Assembly: GCA_040371205.1 (NCBI GenBank)
Contig: AP031382.1
Span: 3,407,562 to 3,471,561 of the forward strand
Reading direction: 5' to 3'
Length of the DNA: 64,000 nt
DNA from: Rhodanobacter sp.
GTDB lineage: Bacteria; Pseudomonadota; Gammaproteobacteria; Xanthomonadales; Rhodanobacteraceae
Shown here: piece after piece, positions 38,165-46,473 of the stretch
Numbering within the stretch: the stretch's first letter is position 1
Layout: every line of letters starts with the position of its first letter
Program-made: the position numbers and the translations under genes
The notes under the pieces: generated by a model
What the model was told of the DNA's origin: nothing
What the model saw: only the letters and a program-made list of their open reading frames with translations
Database searches by the model: none

Positions 38165-38935
38165 TCAAGGCGCCAGCCGTCCGGGTCCCGCATCCGTGCC
38201 GCCGCTTTTCGCGGTAGGCGTGCGGCCCTCGCCGTCGATCGCGATCCGCCAGTCGCTGGCCACCGCGTCGAAGTGCGGCGTACCGGCGCGGTCGGTGAGC
38301 ATCACCAGGGTGCCATGGGCCAACGGCACGATGCGGCCGCGCCAGCCGTCGCGGCGGAAATCGCGGACACGCGCCACCTGCGTGCGCGGCAGGTAGAGCA
38401 CGGCCACCGGCGTGCCGTCCACCCGGCTGACCAGGTGCACGGTCTTGTACGGGCCGACCGGGCAGTCGTGCACGTAGGTGACGTCGCGGGGCGCGGGGCC
38501 GCGCAGGCTGACGCCGCGCGCCGCGAAACCCTCCGCGATGGCGGGCGCACCGATCGGTTGGACGAGATCGAACGAACGGATTTCGCCCGGCATGTGCGCC
38601 ACCGCCAGCGCGGGCAACGAGTGCGCCTCGAACTGGCGCCATGCATAGCCGCCACCGCCGAGCGCGAGCAGCAACGAAGCGGCCAGCGCGAAGGCGACAT
38701 GACGGCGGCGGCGCACGGCCTGCCGGCGCTCGCCGGTGGCCTGCGCCAGCAGCACGCGGTCGGCGAGGCCGGCGGGCACGGGCACGGTCAGCGCCGCGTG
38801 CAATTCACGCTCGAAGGCGCGGGCGCGTTCCCACGCGGCCGCGCAGGCGGCGCATTCGTCGCGATGCGCGAGCAGTTCGGGATCGCGCGTCTGCGGCTCG
38901 GCGCCGAGCCGGCGGCGGAACTCAAGACAGTCCAT
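38165..38935 (-). CDS. Zinc-finger type transmembrane anti-sigma factor
   Basis: A 256-residue protein. The N-terminal cytosolic part has a ZAS-type zinc motif HRDECAACAAAW (H-x3-C-x2-C) near residues 25-35. One membrane helix lies at about 80-98 (HVAFALAASLLLALGGGGYAW), followed by a periplasmic domain. The ATG at 38935 has a perfect GGAGGT 5 nt upstream and starts inside the sigma gene, a 14-nt overlap that implies coupling. It should hold the ECF factor until a signal arrives. Confidence 0.85.
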   Translation of the reverse strand: MDCLEFRRRLGAEPQTRDPELLAHRDECAACAAAWERARAFERELHAALTVPVPAGLADRVLLAQATGERRQAVRRRRHVAFALAASLLLALGGGGYAWRQFEAHSLPALAVAHMPGEIRSFDLVQPIGAPAIAEGFAARGVSLRGPAPRDVTYVHDCPVGPYKTVHLVSRVDGTPVAVLYLPRTQVARVRDFRRDGWRGRIVPLAHGTLVMLTDRAGTPHFDAVASDWRIAIDGEGRTPTAKSGGTDAGPGRLAP

Positions 38936-39467
38936 GCTGGACCTCCGCACGACCGCCCTGCAGGATCGATTTCAGCTTTTGGCGCGCGCGAAACAGCTGG
39001 GTCATCACCGCGCCGGGCTGCTGGCCCATTTCGGCGGCGATTTCCTCGCAGCTCATGCCGCCCAGCACCTGCAGCAGCAGCGGTTCGCGATATTTGAGCG
39101 GCAACTTCGACATGGCTTCACGCAATTCGGCGGCGTCGCCGTGACGCTCGGGGCTGGCCCAGGAGGCGTCTTCAGCGAGATTGTCGTCCAGCTCGACGGT
39201 ATCCATCGACTTGCGCTCGTGCAGGCGCGCGTGCTCGCGGCGCAGGATGGTCAGCAACCAGGGTTTGGCGGATTCGGCTTCGCGCAAGGCGTCGAGGCTT
39301 TTCCACGCGCGCAGCAGGGTTTCCTGCACCAGATCCTGGGCCAGCGCGTCCTGCCCGCACAACCAGTAGGCGTAGCGGTACAGGTCGCCGGCATGCGCGC
39401 GGGTCAGCGCTTCGAATTGTCGCTGTCGGGGATTCACGACCAAGGAGACCGGGCCGAAGCGCTTCAT
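38922..39467 (-). CDS. ECF (sigma70 family) RNA polymerase sigma factor
   Basis: A 181-residue sigma factor with only regions 2 and 4. Region 2 has DLYRYAYWLCGQDALAQDLVQETLLRAWK and KPWLLTILRREHARL; region 4 has LPLKYREPLLLQVLGGMSCEEIAAEMG, VMTQLFRARQKLK. The ATG at 39467 has a weak ribosome site, and a GTG some 11 codons later (VNPRQRQFEAL) is an alternative. It lies 14 nt after parB and overlaps its anti-sigma gene. The neighbouring bufferin operon is the most likely target. Confidence 0.92.
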   Translation of the reverse strand: MKRFGPVSLVVNPRQRQFEALTRAHAGDLYRYAYWLCGQDALAQDLVQETLLRAWKSLDALREAESAKPWLLTILRREHARLHERKSMDTVELDDNLAEDASWASPERHGDAAELREAMSKLPLKYREPLLLQVLGGMSCEEIAAEMGQQPGAVMTQLFRARQKLKSILQGGRAEVQHGLS

Positions 39468-39481
39468 CTTTCAACCCGTCG

Positions 39482-40342
39482 TCAGCGCAGCTTGCCGAGG
39501 ATGCCTTCCAGTTCGTCGTTGCTGTGGTAATGGATCACCAGCTTGCCGCGGCCGCCGCTGGCGGTGGCCAGTTCGACGCGGGTGGCGAAGCGCTCGGCCA
39601 GCTCGCGTTCCAGCGCGGCGATGTTGGGATCCTGCGCGGGGGCGCGCTTGGCCTTGCCCTTGGGCGCGGCCTGGGCGCGGCGGGCGGCGTCCTCCAGTTC
39701 GCGCACCGACCAGCCCAGCGTCACCGCCTGGCGGGCGAGCTGCACGGCGACGGATTCGTCGAGGGTGAGCAGGCAGCGCGCGTGGCCCATCTCCAGCTTG
39801 CCCTCGTCGAGCAGCTTCTTGATCGGCTCGGGCATCTCGGTGAGGCGCAGCAGGTTGGACACCGCGGCGCGCGAGCGGCCGACCGCTTCGGCGGCCTGCT
39901 GGTGGGTGAGGTCGAAGTCCTCGATCAGGCGCTTCAGCGCGTCGGCTTCTTCCAGCGGCGTGAGATCCTGGCGCTGGATGTTCTCGATCAGCGCCATCGC
40001 CGGCACCGCGACTTCCGGCACCTCCTTCACCAGCGCGGGGATCTCGGCGAGCTGGGCACGCTGGGAGGCGCGCCAGCGGCGCTCGCCGGCGATCAGTTCG
40101 TACTGGTGCTTGCCGATGGCGCGCACCACCACCGGCTGGATCAGGCCCTGCGCCTTGATCGAGGCGGCCAGCTCGTCCAGCGCTTCGTCGTTCCAGTGCC
40201 GGCGCGGCTGGTACTTGCCGGGCTGGATCTGCTGGATCGGCAGGGTGCGCAGCTCGCCTTCCTGTTCCAGCACGGGCGCGGCGGCGCCTTCGCCGCCCAA
40301 GAGCGCGTCCAGCCCGCGGCCCAGTCCTCGTTTCTTTGCCAT
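39482..40342 (-). CDS. parB: Chromosome-partitioning protein ParB (Spo0J)
   Basis: A 286-residue DNA-binding CTP switch that loads at parS sites. It has the start MAKKRGLGRGLDALLG, the CTP-binding block GERRWRASQRAQL, and the ALIENIQRQDLTPLEEA helix. The helix-turn-helix LTHQQAAEAVGRSRAAVSNLL and a C-terminal dimerisation domain follow. Only 2 nt separate it from parA. No perfect parS was noticed in the window. Confidence 0.97.
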   Translation of the reverse strand: MAKKRGLGRGLDALLGGEGAAAPVLEQEGELRTLPIQQIQPGKYQPRRHWNDEALDELAASIKAQGLIQPVVVRAIGKHQYELIAGERRWRASQRAQLAEIPALVKEVPEVAVPAMALIENIQRQDLTPLEEADALKRLIEDFDLTHQQAAEAVGRSRAAVSNLLRLTEMPEPIKKLLDEGKLEMGHARCLLTLDESVAVQLARQAVTLGWSVRELEDAARRAQAAPKGKAKRAPAQDPNIAALERELAERFATRVELATASGGRGKLVIHYHSNDELEGILGKLR

Positions 40343-40344
40343 GT

Positions 40345-41181
40345 TCAATCCTGGTGTTGGGCGTCCAGCGCCTCGTCCAGCGCGGCGGTCTCTTCCGCCT
40401 CGTGGTGCGCCGCCTGCAGCCCGCGTTCGCGGCGGATGATCTCGCCGGCGAGGCCGATGTAGGCGATCGCGCCGCGCGAGCTGCGGTCGTACAGGTGGAT
40501 CGGCTGGCCGTGGCTGGGCGCCTCGGCAAGGCGGATGTTGCGGGGAATGATCGAGCGCAGCACCTTGTCGCCGAAGTGCGCGGTGAGCTGCGCCGAGACT
40601 TCGTTGCCGAGGTTGTTGCGCACGTCGTACATGGTGCGCAGCAGGCCTTCGATCTCCAGCTTGGGATTCAGGCGCTGGCGCACCGCCTTGACCGTTTCCA
40701 GCAGGCTGGAAAGGCCTTCCAGCGCGAAGTATTCGCACTGCACCGGAATCAGCACGCCGTCCGCCGCGGTGAGCGCGTTGAGCGTGAGCAGGTTCAGCGT
40801 GGGCGGGCAGTCGACCAGGATGGTGTCGTAGCGGCCGGCCGCGGGGGCCAGCTGCTCCTTCAGGCGATGCTCGCGCGCCAGCGTGTCCATCAGCTTCAGC
40901 TCGGCGGCGGTGAGGTCGCCGTTGCCGGGCAGCAGGTCGTAGTGCGCCTCGGTGGCGACCGCGGCCTCGGCGACGGTGGCTTCCTCCAGCAGCACCGCGC
41001 AGCCGTTGGGCCGCGCCGCGTGCTTGTCCACGCCGGAGGCCATGGTGGCGTTGCCCTGCGGGTCGAGATCGACGAGCAGCACGCGGCGCTTCGCCGCGGC
41101 CAGCGCCGCTGCGAGGTTCACTGCCGTGGTGGTCTTGCCGACGCCGCCCTTCTGGTTGGCGACAGCGATGATGCGTGCCAT
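40345..41181 (-). CDS. parA: Chromosome-partitioning ATPase ParA (Soj)
   Basis: A 278-residue Walker ATPase: NQKGGVGKTTTAVNLAA (deviant Walker A at 10-18), LLVDLDPQGNAT and TILVDCPPTLNLLTLNAL (Walker B). It works with ParB to segregate the origin region. It is longer than and distinct from the orphan ATPase at 15842-16477. A C-terminal tail rich in Glu, His and Ala is extra. It lies downstream of rsmG, the usual rsmG-parA-parB order near origins. Confidence 0.97.
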   Translation of the reverse strand: MARIIAVANQKGGVGKTTTAVNLAAALAAAKRRVLLVDLDPQGNATMASGVDKHAARPNGCAVLLEEATVAEAAVATEAHYDLLPGNGDLTAAELKLMDTLAREHRLKEQLAPAAGRYDTILVDCPPTLNLLTLNALTAADGVLIPVQCEYFALEGLSSLLETVKAVRQRLNPKLEIEGLLRTMYDVRNNLGNEVSAQLTAHFGDKVLRSIIPRNIRLAEAPSHGQPIHLYDRSSRGAIAYIGLAGEIIRRERGLQAAHHEAEETAALDEALDAQHQD

Positions 41182-41238
41182 GTCGTCGTTTTCGTGTGCC
41201 GAAAGGGGGCCTAGATTAGCAGGCCGGGCAGGTCGGGT

Positions 41239-41874
41239 TCAGCGACCGGCGCGAGCGAGCACCACCAGGCTGCGCTCGGCGTCCAGCCCGGGCACCGCCA
41301 GGGTGTGAATGCCGCGCACCGCGAAGGCCGGCGGCACGCCGGGCAACTCCTCGTCCGGTGCCTTGCCCTTCATCGCCAGCCAGATGCCGTCCGGCGCCAG
41401 CAGGTGGCCACCCCAGCCGAGCATGTCGGCGAGGCTGGCGAAGGCCCGCGCGGTGATGCAGTCGAAGGCGCCTTCCACGTCTTCCACCCGCGACTGCACG
41501 GCGCGCACGCCGTCGAGCTTGAGCGCGCGGATCGCCTCGCGCAGGAAGCGCACCTTCTTGCCGTTGGAGTCCACCAGCAGGATCTGCCGACCCGGCGCGG
41601 CAATCGCCAGCACGATGCCGGGCAGACCGGGGCCGGTGCCGAGGTCGGCCAGCGTCTCGCCCTGGACGAAAGGCAGGATGGCCAGGGAATCGAGCAGGTG
41701 GCGGGTGACCATCTCCGCCGGGTCGCGGACCGCGGTGAGGTTGTAGGCCGCATTCCAGCGTTCCAGCAGGGCCTGGTAGTCCAGCAGGCGCTCCACCGCA
41801 TCCGCCGGCAAGGCGAGGCCGAGCGCGGCGATGCCCTGTTCCAGGCGGGCTTGCAGGGTGGCGCGGGAGGTCAT
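41239..41874 (-). CDS. rsmG: 16S rRNA (guanine-527-N7)-methyltransferase
   Basis: A 211-residue SAM-dependent enzyme that methylates G527 of 16S rRNA. It shows LLERWNAAYNLTAVRDPAEMVTRHLLDSLA as the N-terminal family block, DLGTGPGLPGIVLAIA as the SAM site, LLVDSNGKKVRFL, and ITARAFASLADML. Length matches RsmG. It is directly upstream of parA-parB. mnmG, its usual partner elsewhere, is absent here. Confidence 0.95.
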   Translation of the reverse strand: MTSRATLQARLEQGIAALGLALPADAVERLLDYQALLERWNAAYNLTAVRDPAEMVTRHLLDSLAILPFVQGETLADLGTGPGLPGIVLAIAAPGRQILLVDSNGKKVRFLREAIRALKLDGVRAVQSRVEDVEGAFDCITARAFASLADMLGWGGHLLAPDGIWLAMKGKAPDEELPGVPPAFAVRGIHTLAVPGLDAERSLVVLARAGR

Positions 41875-41981
41875 GCGGGGTCCTGTAAGGCGAGAGTCGG
41901 GCGGGCAGTATCAGGTGTCGCCCGGAAAAAAGCGCGGGCGGCGAGTTGTTGCCTTGTGCGGCGCGGGCGCCCCAGAACGCG

Positions 41982-42003
41982 AAAACCCGCCGGACGGCGG
42001 GTT
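41982..42003 (-). terminator. Terminator of the small SPFH gene
   Basis: On the minus strand AACCCGCC, loop GTCC, GGCGGGTT, then TT. An 8-bp stem with a T-run, 29 nt after the stop of the SPFH gene and before rsmG. A good intrinsic terminator. Confidence 0.75.
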
Positions 42004-42031
42004 CGACTCGCGGATGCCTGTGCGTGGCGGC

Positions 42032-42487
42032 TCAGGCGGCGGCCAGCTCCAGCTCCACCCGGGTCACCATCATGCCGCGCTCGCGCAGGGTGCCGTTGAG
42101 GGATTGCTTGACGCACACGCCCAGATCGCGGCGGTCGACGTGAACCTCGCCGCGCAAGGCCTGCTGCGCACCGCGGCGTATCAGGTCGTTGACCTGGTCG
42201 ATCACGGCGTCCGCGCGCTCGGGCTCGAGCACCTGCCAATACACGGTGCCGCGCAGCTCGCGGGCTTCGTCCAGCGGTTCGGCCAGCTGCAGGGTCTGCC
42301 CGGTCAGGTCGATCTTGTGCGCCACACGCTCGCGCCACGGCAGGATCAGATGCGTGCCTTCCGACAACACCCGCACCAGCTTGCCGCCGCGATAGAGGCT
42401 GTAGACCTGCCCGGTCGGCACGCGGCGCACCGCGCCGGCGATGAGCAGGACGGAGAATAGAGGCAGCAAGATCAACAGCGTATTCAT
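42032..42487 (-). CDS. Small SPFH/band-7 domain membrane protein
   Basis: A 151-residue protein: an N-terminal membrane helix (NTLLILLPLFSVLLIAGAV), then a truncated SPFH domain opening with RRVPTGQVYSLYRGGKLVRVLSEGTHLILPW and ending in RDLGVCVKQSLNGTLRERGMMVTRVELELAAA; these are described by region, residues about 20-150. It lacks the long coiled coil of flotillins such as the one at 24563-26557. Role unknown, probably membrane quality control. The ATG at 42487 fits the membrane helix start. Confidence 0.75.
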   Translation of the reverse strand: MNTLLILLPLFSVLLIAGAVRRVPTGQVYSLYRGGKLVRVLSEGTHLILPWRERVAHKIDLTGQTLQLAEPLDEARELRGTVYWQVLEPERADAVIDQVNDLIRRGAQQALRGEVHVDRRDLGVCVKQSLNGTLRERGMMVTRVELELAAA

Positions 42488-42576
42488 GGCGTTCAACAAC
42501 AATGGTTTGCGTGTTTTTCCTGGAACAAATCGCAGCTTTGGATTGCAGCCGTATGAGTCAACAAGGGTTAACTGAC

Positions 42577-42605
42577 ATTTAACGACAAAACAGGAGGCTT
42601 GACAA
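42577..42605 (-). promoter_or_regulatory. Promoter of the small SPFH gene
   Basis: On the minus strand TTGTCA (-35, 42600-42605) and TTAAAT (-10, 42577-42582) are 17 bp apart. The surrounding 100 bp are unusually AT-rich for this window. The predicted leader is about 80 nt. A hairpin (AGTCGCCA and complement, 42604-42630) lies further upstream. Nothing else is seen in the 293-nt gap to the pirin gene. Confidence 0.55.
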
Positions 42606-42780
42606 GTCGCCAGCCTCATGGGTTGGCGACTCTGTTCAGGAAATCGACGCGGCACGACCCGGCTTGAGGCCGCAGCAAGGCCATTCCCGTGACGGGCTTC
42701 ACGGTTTCGGAGGCTTTTCGCCCGCCTCGCCTGCCTGGACGGTCCGTTGCGCTCGGAAAGGAGGACAGGGACGCGGGCGC

Positions 42781-43626
42781 TCAGAACTTGCCGGCGCGGA
42801 AGTCGGCGATGGCCTCATGGATCTGTTCGGGCGTGTTCATCACGAACGGGCCGTAGCGCGCCACCGGTTCGGCCAGCGGCCGGCCCGCGACCAGCAACAC
42901 GCGCGCCGGCGCCTCGCGGCCGCCGATGCGCACGCTCTCGCCCGGCGACAGCACGGCCAGCTCGCTGCGCGCCAGCATTTCGCCGGCCACCTGGGCATCG
43001 CTGCCGTCGAACACGTAGGCGAAGGCGTGGTGGCCTTCCGGCAGCGGGATATCCACCTGGGCGCCCGGTTCCACCGCGATGTCCAGGTACACCGGCGCGG
43101 TGACGATGCCGGCCACCGGCCCGGTGGCACCGGCCAGCTCGCCGGCGATCACCTTCGCCGTCACGCCGTCGGCCGGATGCACCACGGGGATGCGCTCGGG
43201 GCCGATGTCCTGGTAGCGCGGCGCGGTCATCTTGTCGCTGGCCGGCAGGTTCACCCACAGCTGGAAGCCCCACATCAGGCCGTTCTCCTGCTGCGGCATC
43301 TCCGAATGCAGGATGCCGCGGCCGGCGGTCATCCACTGCACGCTGCCCGGCACCAGGTCGCCGCGGTTGCCGTGGTTGTCGCCGTGCTGCATGTGGCCGG
43401 CCAGCATGTAGGTGACCGTCTCGAAGCCGCGGTGCGGATGCTCGGGGAAGCCGGCGATGTAGTCGTCGGCACTGTCGGAACGGAACTCGTCCAGCAGCAG
43501 GAAGGGATCGAGCATGTCCAACCCGGGCTGGCCGATGATGCGCTTGAGCTTCACGCCCGCGCCGTCGGCGGTGTCGGTGCCGCGGATGCGGCGGAGGATG
43601 CGGCGGAGGATGCGGCGTTCGCTCAT
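42781..43626 (-). CDS. Pirin family protein
   Basis: A 281-residue double cupin. Family motifs are KRIIGQPGLDMLDPFLLLDEFRS, FPEHPHRGFETVTYMLAGHMQHGDN with the metal histidines, VQWMTAGRGILHSEMPQ and LWVNLPASDKM; they lie in the first 150 residues. Bacterial pirins include quercetinases and regulators of central metabolism; the substrate is unknown. The N-terminus reads RRILRRILRR because of a 12-bp DNA duplication (43591-43602 and 43603-43614). Confidence 0.92.
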   Translation of the reverse strand: MSERRILRRILRRIRGTDTADGAGVKLKRIIGQPGLDMLDPFLLLDEFRSDSADDYIAGFPEHPHRGFETVTYMLAGHMQHGDNHGNRGDLVPGSVQWMTAGRGILHSEMPQQENGLMWGFQLWVNLPASDKMTAPRYQDIGPERIPVVHPADGVTAKVIAGELAGATGPVAGIVTAPVYLDIAVEPGAQVDIPLPEGHHAFAYVFDGSDAQVAGEMLARSELAVLSPGESVRIGGREAPARVLLVAGRPLAEPVARYGPFVMNTPEQIHEAIADFRAGKF

Positions 43627-43741
43627 GGCGGTGCTCCGGTGCGTGGATGACGCCAAGATGCGCGCGCGCGGTCCCTAATCCAAGCACGACGGCGGGAACG
43701 CATCGTTCCGTCGGCGCGACGATGCCGAACCATTGAGCCGG

Positions 43742-44485
43742 CTACAGCCAGCGGAACGCACGGCGCAGCTCCGCTACGCCGCCGTCCAGATAACAGCGGC
43801 CGTGGGCGAGGATCACTCGCTGCGGGCGCCAGCCCATGATGCGCTCGAAGCAGGCACGTGCCGCGGCGCGGTCGCGGAAGGTAAGGCGCATGTCCAGCGG
43901 CGCCTTGCCGTCGGGATCGAGCACGCCGCCCAACCTGGCGATCCAGCGCATCGCCATACCCAACCTGGCGGCCTCGAAGTTCTCGATCAGGTCGGTGAGG
44001 ATCAGGGTGGCGCTGGCGCGGTGCAGGAACACCACCTCCTCGATCGCGCGGCTGCCACGGAAATGCAGCTGGTCGAGATCGGCGGCCCAGGCCGGCTCCG
44101 GCGCATCGCCGAGATCGGCGTCGAAATCGACCTGGATTTTCTGGCCCGCCGCGCGTTCGCGCACGCCGGGCGAGGCCCAGGCGACGGCCTCGGGATAGCG
44201 CCGTTTCCACGCGGCAATGTGCGTGTAGTGCAGCTTGTTGGGCGAGAGCAGGTGACGCACTGGACCCAGCGCGTCGATCGCGGCGAACAGCGCCGGATCG
44301 GGTGCCACCGGCGAGTGGCACCACAGGCCGCCGTCGCCCAGCTGCACGACGGTCATCCGCGTGGGGAACGGCACGCCAGCGCCCAACACAGCCATGCGCA
44401 CGACGGGACCGTCGACGATCCACAGGCCCGATGCGACCGGCTTCAGGACATGGATCGGTTGGTAGAGCGGAGCGGCGGCGTTCAG
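43742..44485 (-). CDS. DUF4336 metallo-beta-lactamase-like protein
   Basis: About 247 residues. The DUF4336 pattern is clear: [24 protein letters not shown] at the start, [30 protein letters not shown] and [12 protein letters not shown] at the end. It has the metallo-beta-lactamase-like fold but no canonical HxHxDH. The start is uncertain: no ATG or GTG in frame precedes the conserved PLYQPI. A CTG at 44485 has GGAGG 8 nt upstream, and a TTG lies further back. The first in-frame ATG (MAVLGAG) would cut into the fold. Confidence 0.75.
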   Translation of the reverse strand: MNAAAPLYQPIHVLKPVASGLWIVDGPVVRMAVLGAGVPFPTRMTVVQLGDGGLWCHSPVAPDPALFAAIDALGPVRHLLSPNKLHYTHIAAWKRRYPEAVAWASPGVRERAAGQKIQVDFDADLGDAPEPAWAADLDQLHFRGSRAIEEVVFLHRASATLILTDLIENFEAARLGMAMRWIARLGGVLDPDGKAPLDMRLTFRDRAAARACFERIMGWRPQRVILAHGRCYLDGGVAELRRAFRWL

Positions 44486-44514
44486 ACCAGCATCCTCCCT
44501 GCTCCGCTGCGCTT

Positions 44515-45201
44515 TCAGTGCACCCAATGACCGCTGCGCTGGCGCGGCGCCGAGCCCTCGTGGACTTCGGGTTCGCTGTGCCGCTGCACCATGGCCTCCA
44601 GTTCGGCCTCGGTGACCGGCTTGGCCTGCCAGTACTGGCCGACCGCGTCGAGCACGGCGGGGATCTGCGCGAGGCAGTCGTCGTATTCCTCGTCGCTGAG
44701 TTTCTCGAACTCGGCCTCGGCGCTGAGCACACCGTCGTCCACCGCCAGCGCCATCACCGGGCCGAGCAGTTCCATCAGCTGCGGATCGTCGGCGAGGCGG
44801 CCTTCCCACAGCGCGGCGCGCAGGTCGATGCCGCGGCTGAAACCCTCGCACCAGCCGGCGGCGGAGAGCGCGGGGCCAAGCTCGGTGTCGATTTCGCCGA
44901 GGATGGGCTCGTAGGCATCCACGTCGAGCTCGGCGCTGATCGAGTCGTTGAGCTTGGCCAGCAGCGCCAGCACGCGGTTGCCCTCGGCTTCGTCGTCGAA
45001 GGGCTCGTGCAGCACCTCGGGCAGCCATTCGTCCGGCAGCACCTGCAGCGGGCCGATCACCAGCGCGCTGAGCAGGCCGTGCACGCCGTCCAGCAGCAGG
45101 CGTCCGTCGCCCTCCTGCACGTGGGCGCGCAGGTAGCGGTCCAGTTCGTCGAGCTCCTCGTCGGTGAGCGAACTCGGCCAGTCGGTCTTGCTTGTGTTCA
45201 T
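44515..45201 (-). CDS. UPF0149/YecA family protein
   Basis: A 228-residue acidic helical protein. [62 protein letters not shown] and [15 protein letters not shown] match UPF0149. The C-terminal SEC-C zinc tail of some members is absent. Function unknown. Its ATG overlaps the exonuclease III stop by ATGA, so it is probably coupled to it. Confidence 0.85.
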   Translation of the reverse strand: MNTSKTDWPSSLTDEELDELDRYLRAHVQEGDGRLLLDGVHGLLSALVIGPLQVLPDEWLPEVLHEPFDDEAEGNRVLALLAKLNDSISAELDVDAYEPILGEIDTELGPALSAAGWCEGFSRGIDLRAALWEGRLADDPQLMELLGPVMALAVDDGVLSAEAEFEKLSDEEYDDCLAQIPAVLDAVGQYWQAKPVTEAELEAMVQRHSEPEVHEGSAPRQRSGHWVH

Positions 45202-45977
45202 TCGATATCCAATTCGAGCGTCACCGGCGTGTGGTCGGAGGGTCGCTCCCAGCGACGCGGTTCGCGGTCGATCGCCGCGCCGACGGCGGCGGGTTTCAGG
45301 ACTTCGCCGAGCAGGATCAGGTCGATGCGCAGACCCATGTTGCGCCGGAACGCCGCCTGCCGGTAGTCCCACCAGCTGAAGTGCCCGCCCTCCGGCTGGA
45401 ACAGGCGGAAGCTGTCGTGCAGGCCGAGATCCGCGATGGCCTTGAGCGCGGCGCGCTCGGGCGGCGAGCAGAGGATGTCCTCGCCCCATGCGGCGGGATC
45501 GTGCACGTCGCGGTCGTCCGGCGCGATGTTGAAATCGCCCAGCACCACGAGCTTCGGGTGGCGCGCGATCTCGCCGGCGAGGAACTCCCGCACGCGTTCC
45601 AGCCAGTGCAGCTTGTAGGCGTACTTCTCGTCGCCCACCGCCTTGCCGTTGACCACGTAGAGGTCGACGATGCGCAGGCCGCCCACGCTGGCGGCGAGGA
45701 TGCGCCGCTGCGGATCGTCCAGGCCCGGGATGTCGGTGACCGGGTCGGCGAAATCGCCCAGCGCCTCGCGCGCCAGGATCGCCACCCCGTTGTAGGTCTT
45801 CTGCCCGGAAAACACCGTGCGGTAGCCCGCCGCGGCAAGCTCGGCGACGGGAAACTTCGCGTCCTCCAGCTTGGTTTCCTGCAGCGCCACGATGTCCGGC
45901 CGGGCGTCCGCCAGCCACTGCAGCAGCTGCGGCAGGCGAACCTTCAGCGAGTTCACGTTCCACGAGGCGATCTTCAT
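45198..45977 (-). CDS. xthA: Exodeoxyribonuclease III
   Basis: A 259-residue AP endonuclease of the EEP fold. Catalytic motifs are [70 protein letters not shown] and [12 protein letters not shown] at the C-terminus. It incises DNA at abasic sites and trims 3' blocks. A minus-strand TACAAT lies at 45984-45989, 7 nt before the ATG, pointing to a leaderless transcript. Confidence 0.95.
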   Translation of the reverse strand: MKIASWNVNSLKVRLPQLLQWLADARPDIVALQETKLEDAKFPVAELAAAGYRTVFSGQKTYNGVAILAREALGDFADPVTDIPGLDDPQRRILAASVGGLRIVDLYVVNGKAVGDEKYAYKLHWLERVREFLAGEIARHPKLVVLGDFNIAPDDRDVHDPAAWGEDILCSPPERAALKAIADLGLHDSFRLFQPEGGHFSWWDYRQAAFRRNMGLRIDLILLGEVLKPAAVGAAIDREPRRWERPSDHTPVTLELDIE

Positions 45978-46101
45978 GCGCGCATTGTAAGGGATGCCTC
46001 AAGGCTGAACCGCCAGGGCTGCCAGCCGTCGCAGCGGCCGTTTTCCGTGTATGCTCGCGGTGGCAAGAGCCGGGGAGGACTCGGATTTCCTGCTCCATGT
46101 T

Positions 46102-46128
46102 GCGGCCGGGCGCCTTCGCCCAGGCCGC
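46102..46128 (+). other. Stem-loop in the cold-shock gene leader
   Basis: GCGGCC-GGGCG, loop CCTT, CGCCC-A-GGCCGC forms a long stem 30 nt upstream of the cold-shock ATG. A TATGCT box at about 46049 would give a leader near 100 nt. Long structured leaders are usual for cspA-type genes and can act as cold-responsive RNA switches. Function inferred. Confidence 0.45.
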
Positions 46129-46157
46129 GATTCATTCATGTTTCAAAGGTATGTGTC

Positions 46158-46367
46158 ATGTCGGAACGTCAGAGCGGTACGGTCAAGTGGTTCAACGACG
46201 CCAAGGGCTTCGGCTTCATCACGCCGGAAAGCGGTGAAGACCTGTTCGTGCATTTCCGCGCGATCCAGGGCAACGGCTTCAAGTCGCTGCAGGAAGGCGA
46301 GCGCGTCACTTTCGTCGTCACCAAGGGCCCGAAGGGCCTGCAGGCCGAGGAAGTGCAGAAGGCCTGA
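46158..46367 (+). CDS. Cold-shock domain protein (CspA family)
   Basis: A 69-residue OB-fold RNA/DNA chaperone. RNP1 reads KGFGFITPE and RNP2 reads DLFVHFRAI, with the start [14 protein letters not shown] and the end [13 protein letters not shown]. All aromatic nucleic-acid contacts are present. The ATG at 46158 follows AAAGGT. It stands alone with its own leader hairpin and a strong terminator. Confidence 0.96.
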   Translation: MSERQSGTVKWFNDAKGFGFITPESGEDLFVHFRAIQGNGFKSLQEGERVTFVVTKGPKGLQAEEVQKA

Positions 46368-46395
46368 GCCTTCGGCACTCCGCCGCCTCGAAAAG

Positions 46396-46418
46396 CCCGC
46401 CGCAAGGCGGGTTTTTTT
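46396..46418 (+). terminator. Terminator of the cold-shock gene
   Basis: CCCGCC, loop GCAA, GGCGGG, then seven T. A short GC stem with a long T-run, about 30 nt past the stop. A textbook intrinsic terminator. Confidence 0.9.
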
Positions 46419-46436
46419 GTGGGTCCTGCGATGAAA

Positions 46437-46464
46437 GTCAAACGTGCAGCCGTCCATGGCCGCA
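46437..46464. repeat. Dispersed TCAAACG-palindrome element, copy 1
   Basis: TCAAACG (46438-46444) followed by the imperfect palindrome GCAGCCG-TCCA-TGGCCGC (46446-46463). It aligns along about 33 bp with the element at 61184-61212, including the left flank. It lies just after the prlC stop. Confidence 0.5.
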
Positions 46465-46473
46465 CGCTTCGCT

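Noticed and set aside
39482-41874. parS sites and oriC near rsmG-parA-parB
   Set aside because: I looked for the TGTTTCACGTGAAACA pattern and DnaA-box clusters and noticed none, so no origin or centromere is claimed.
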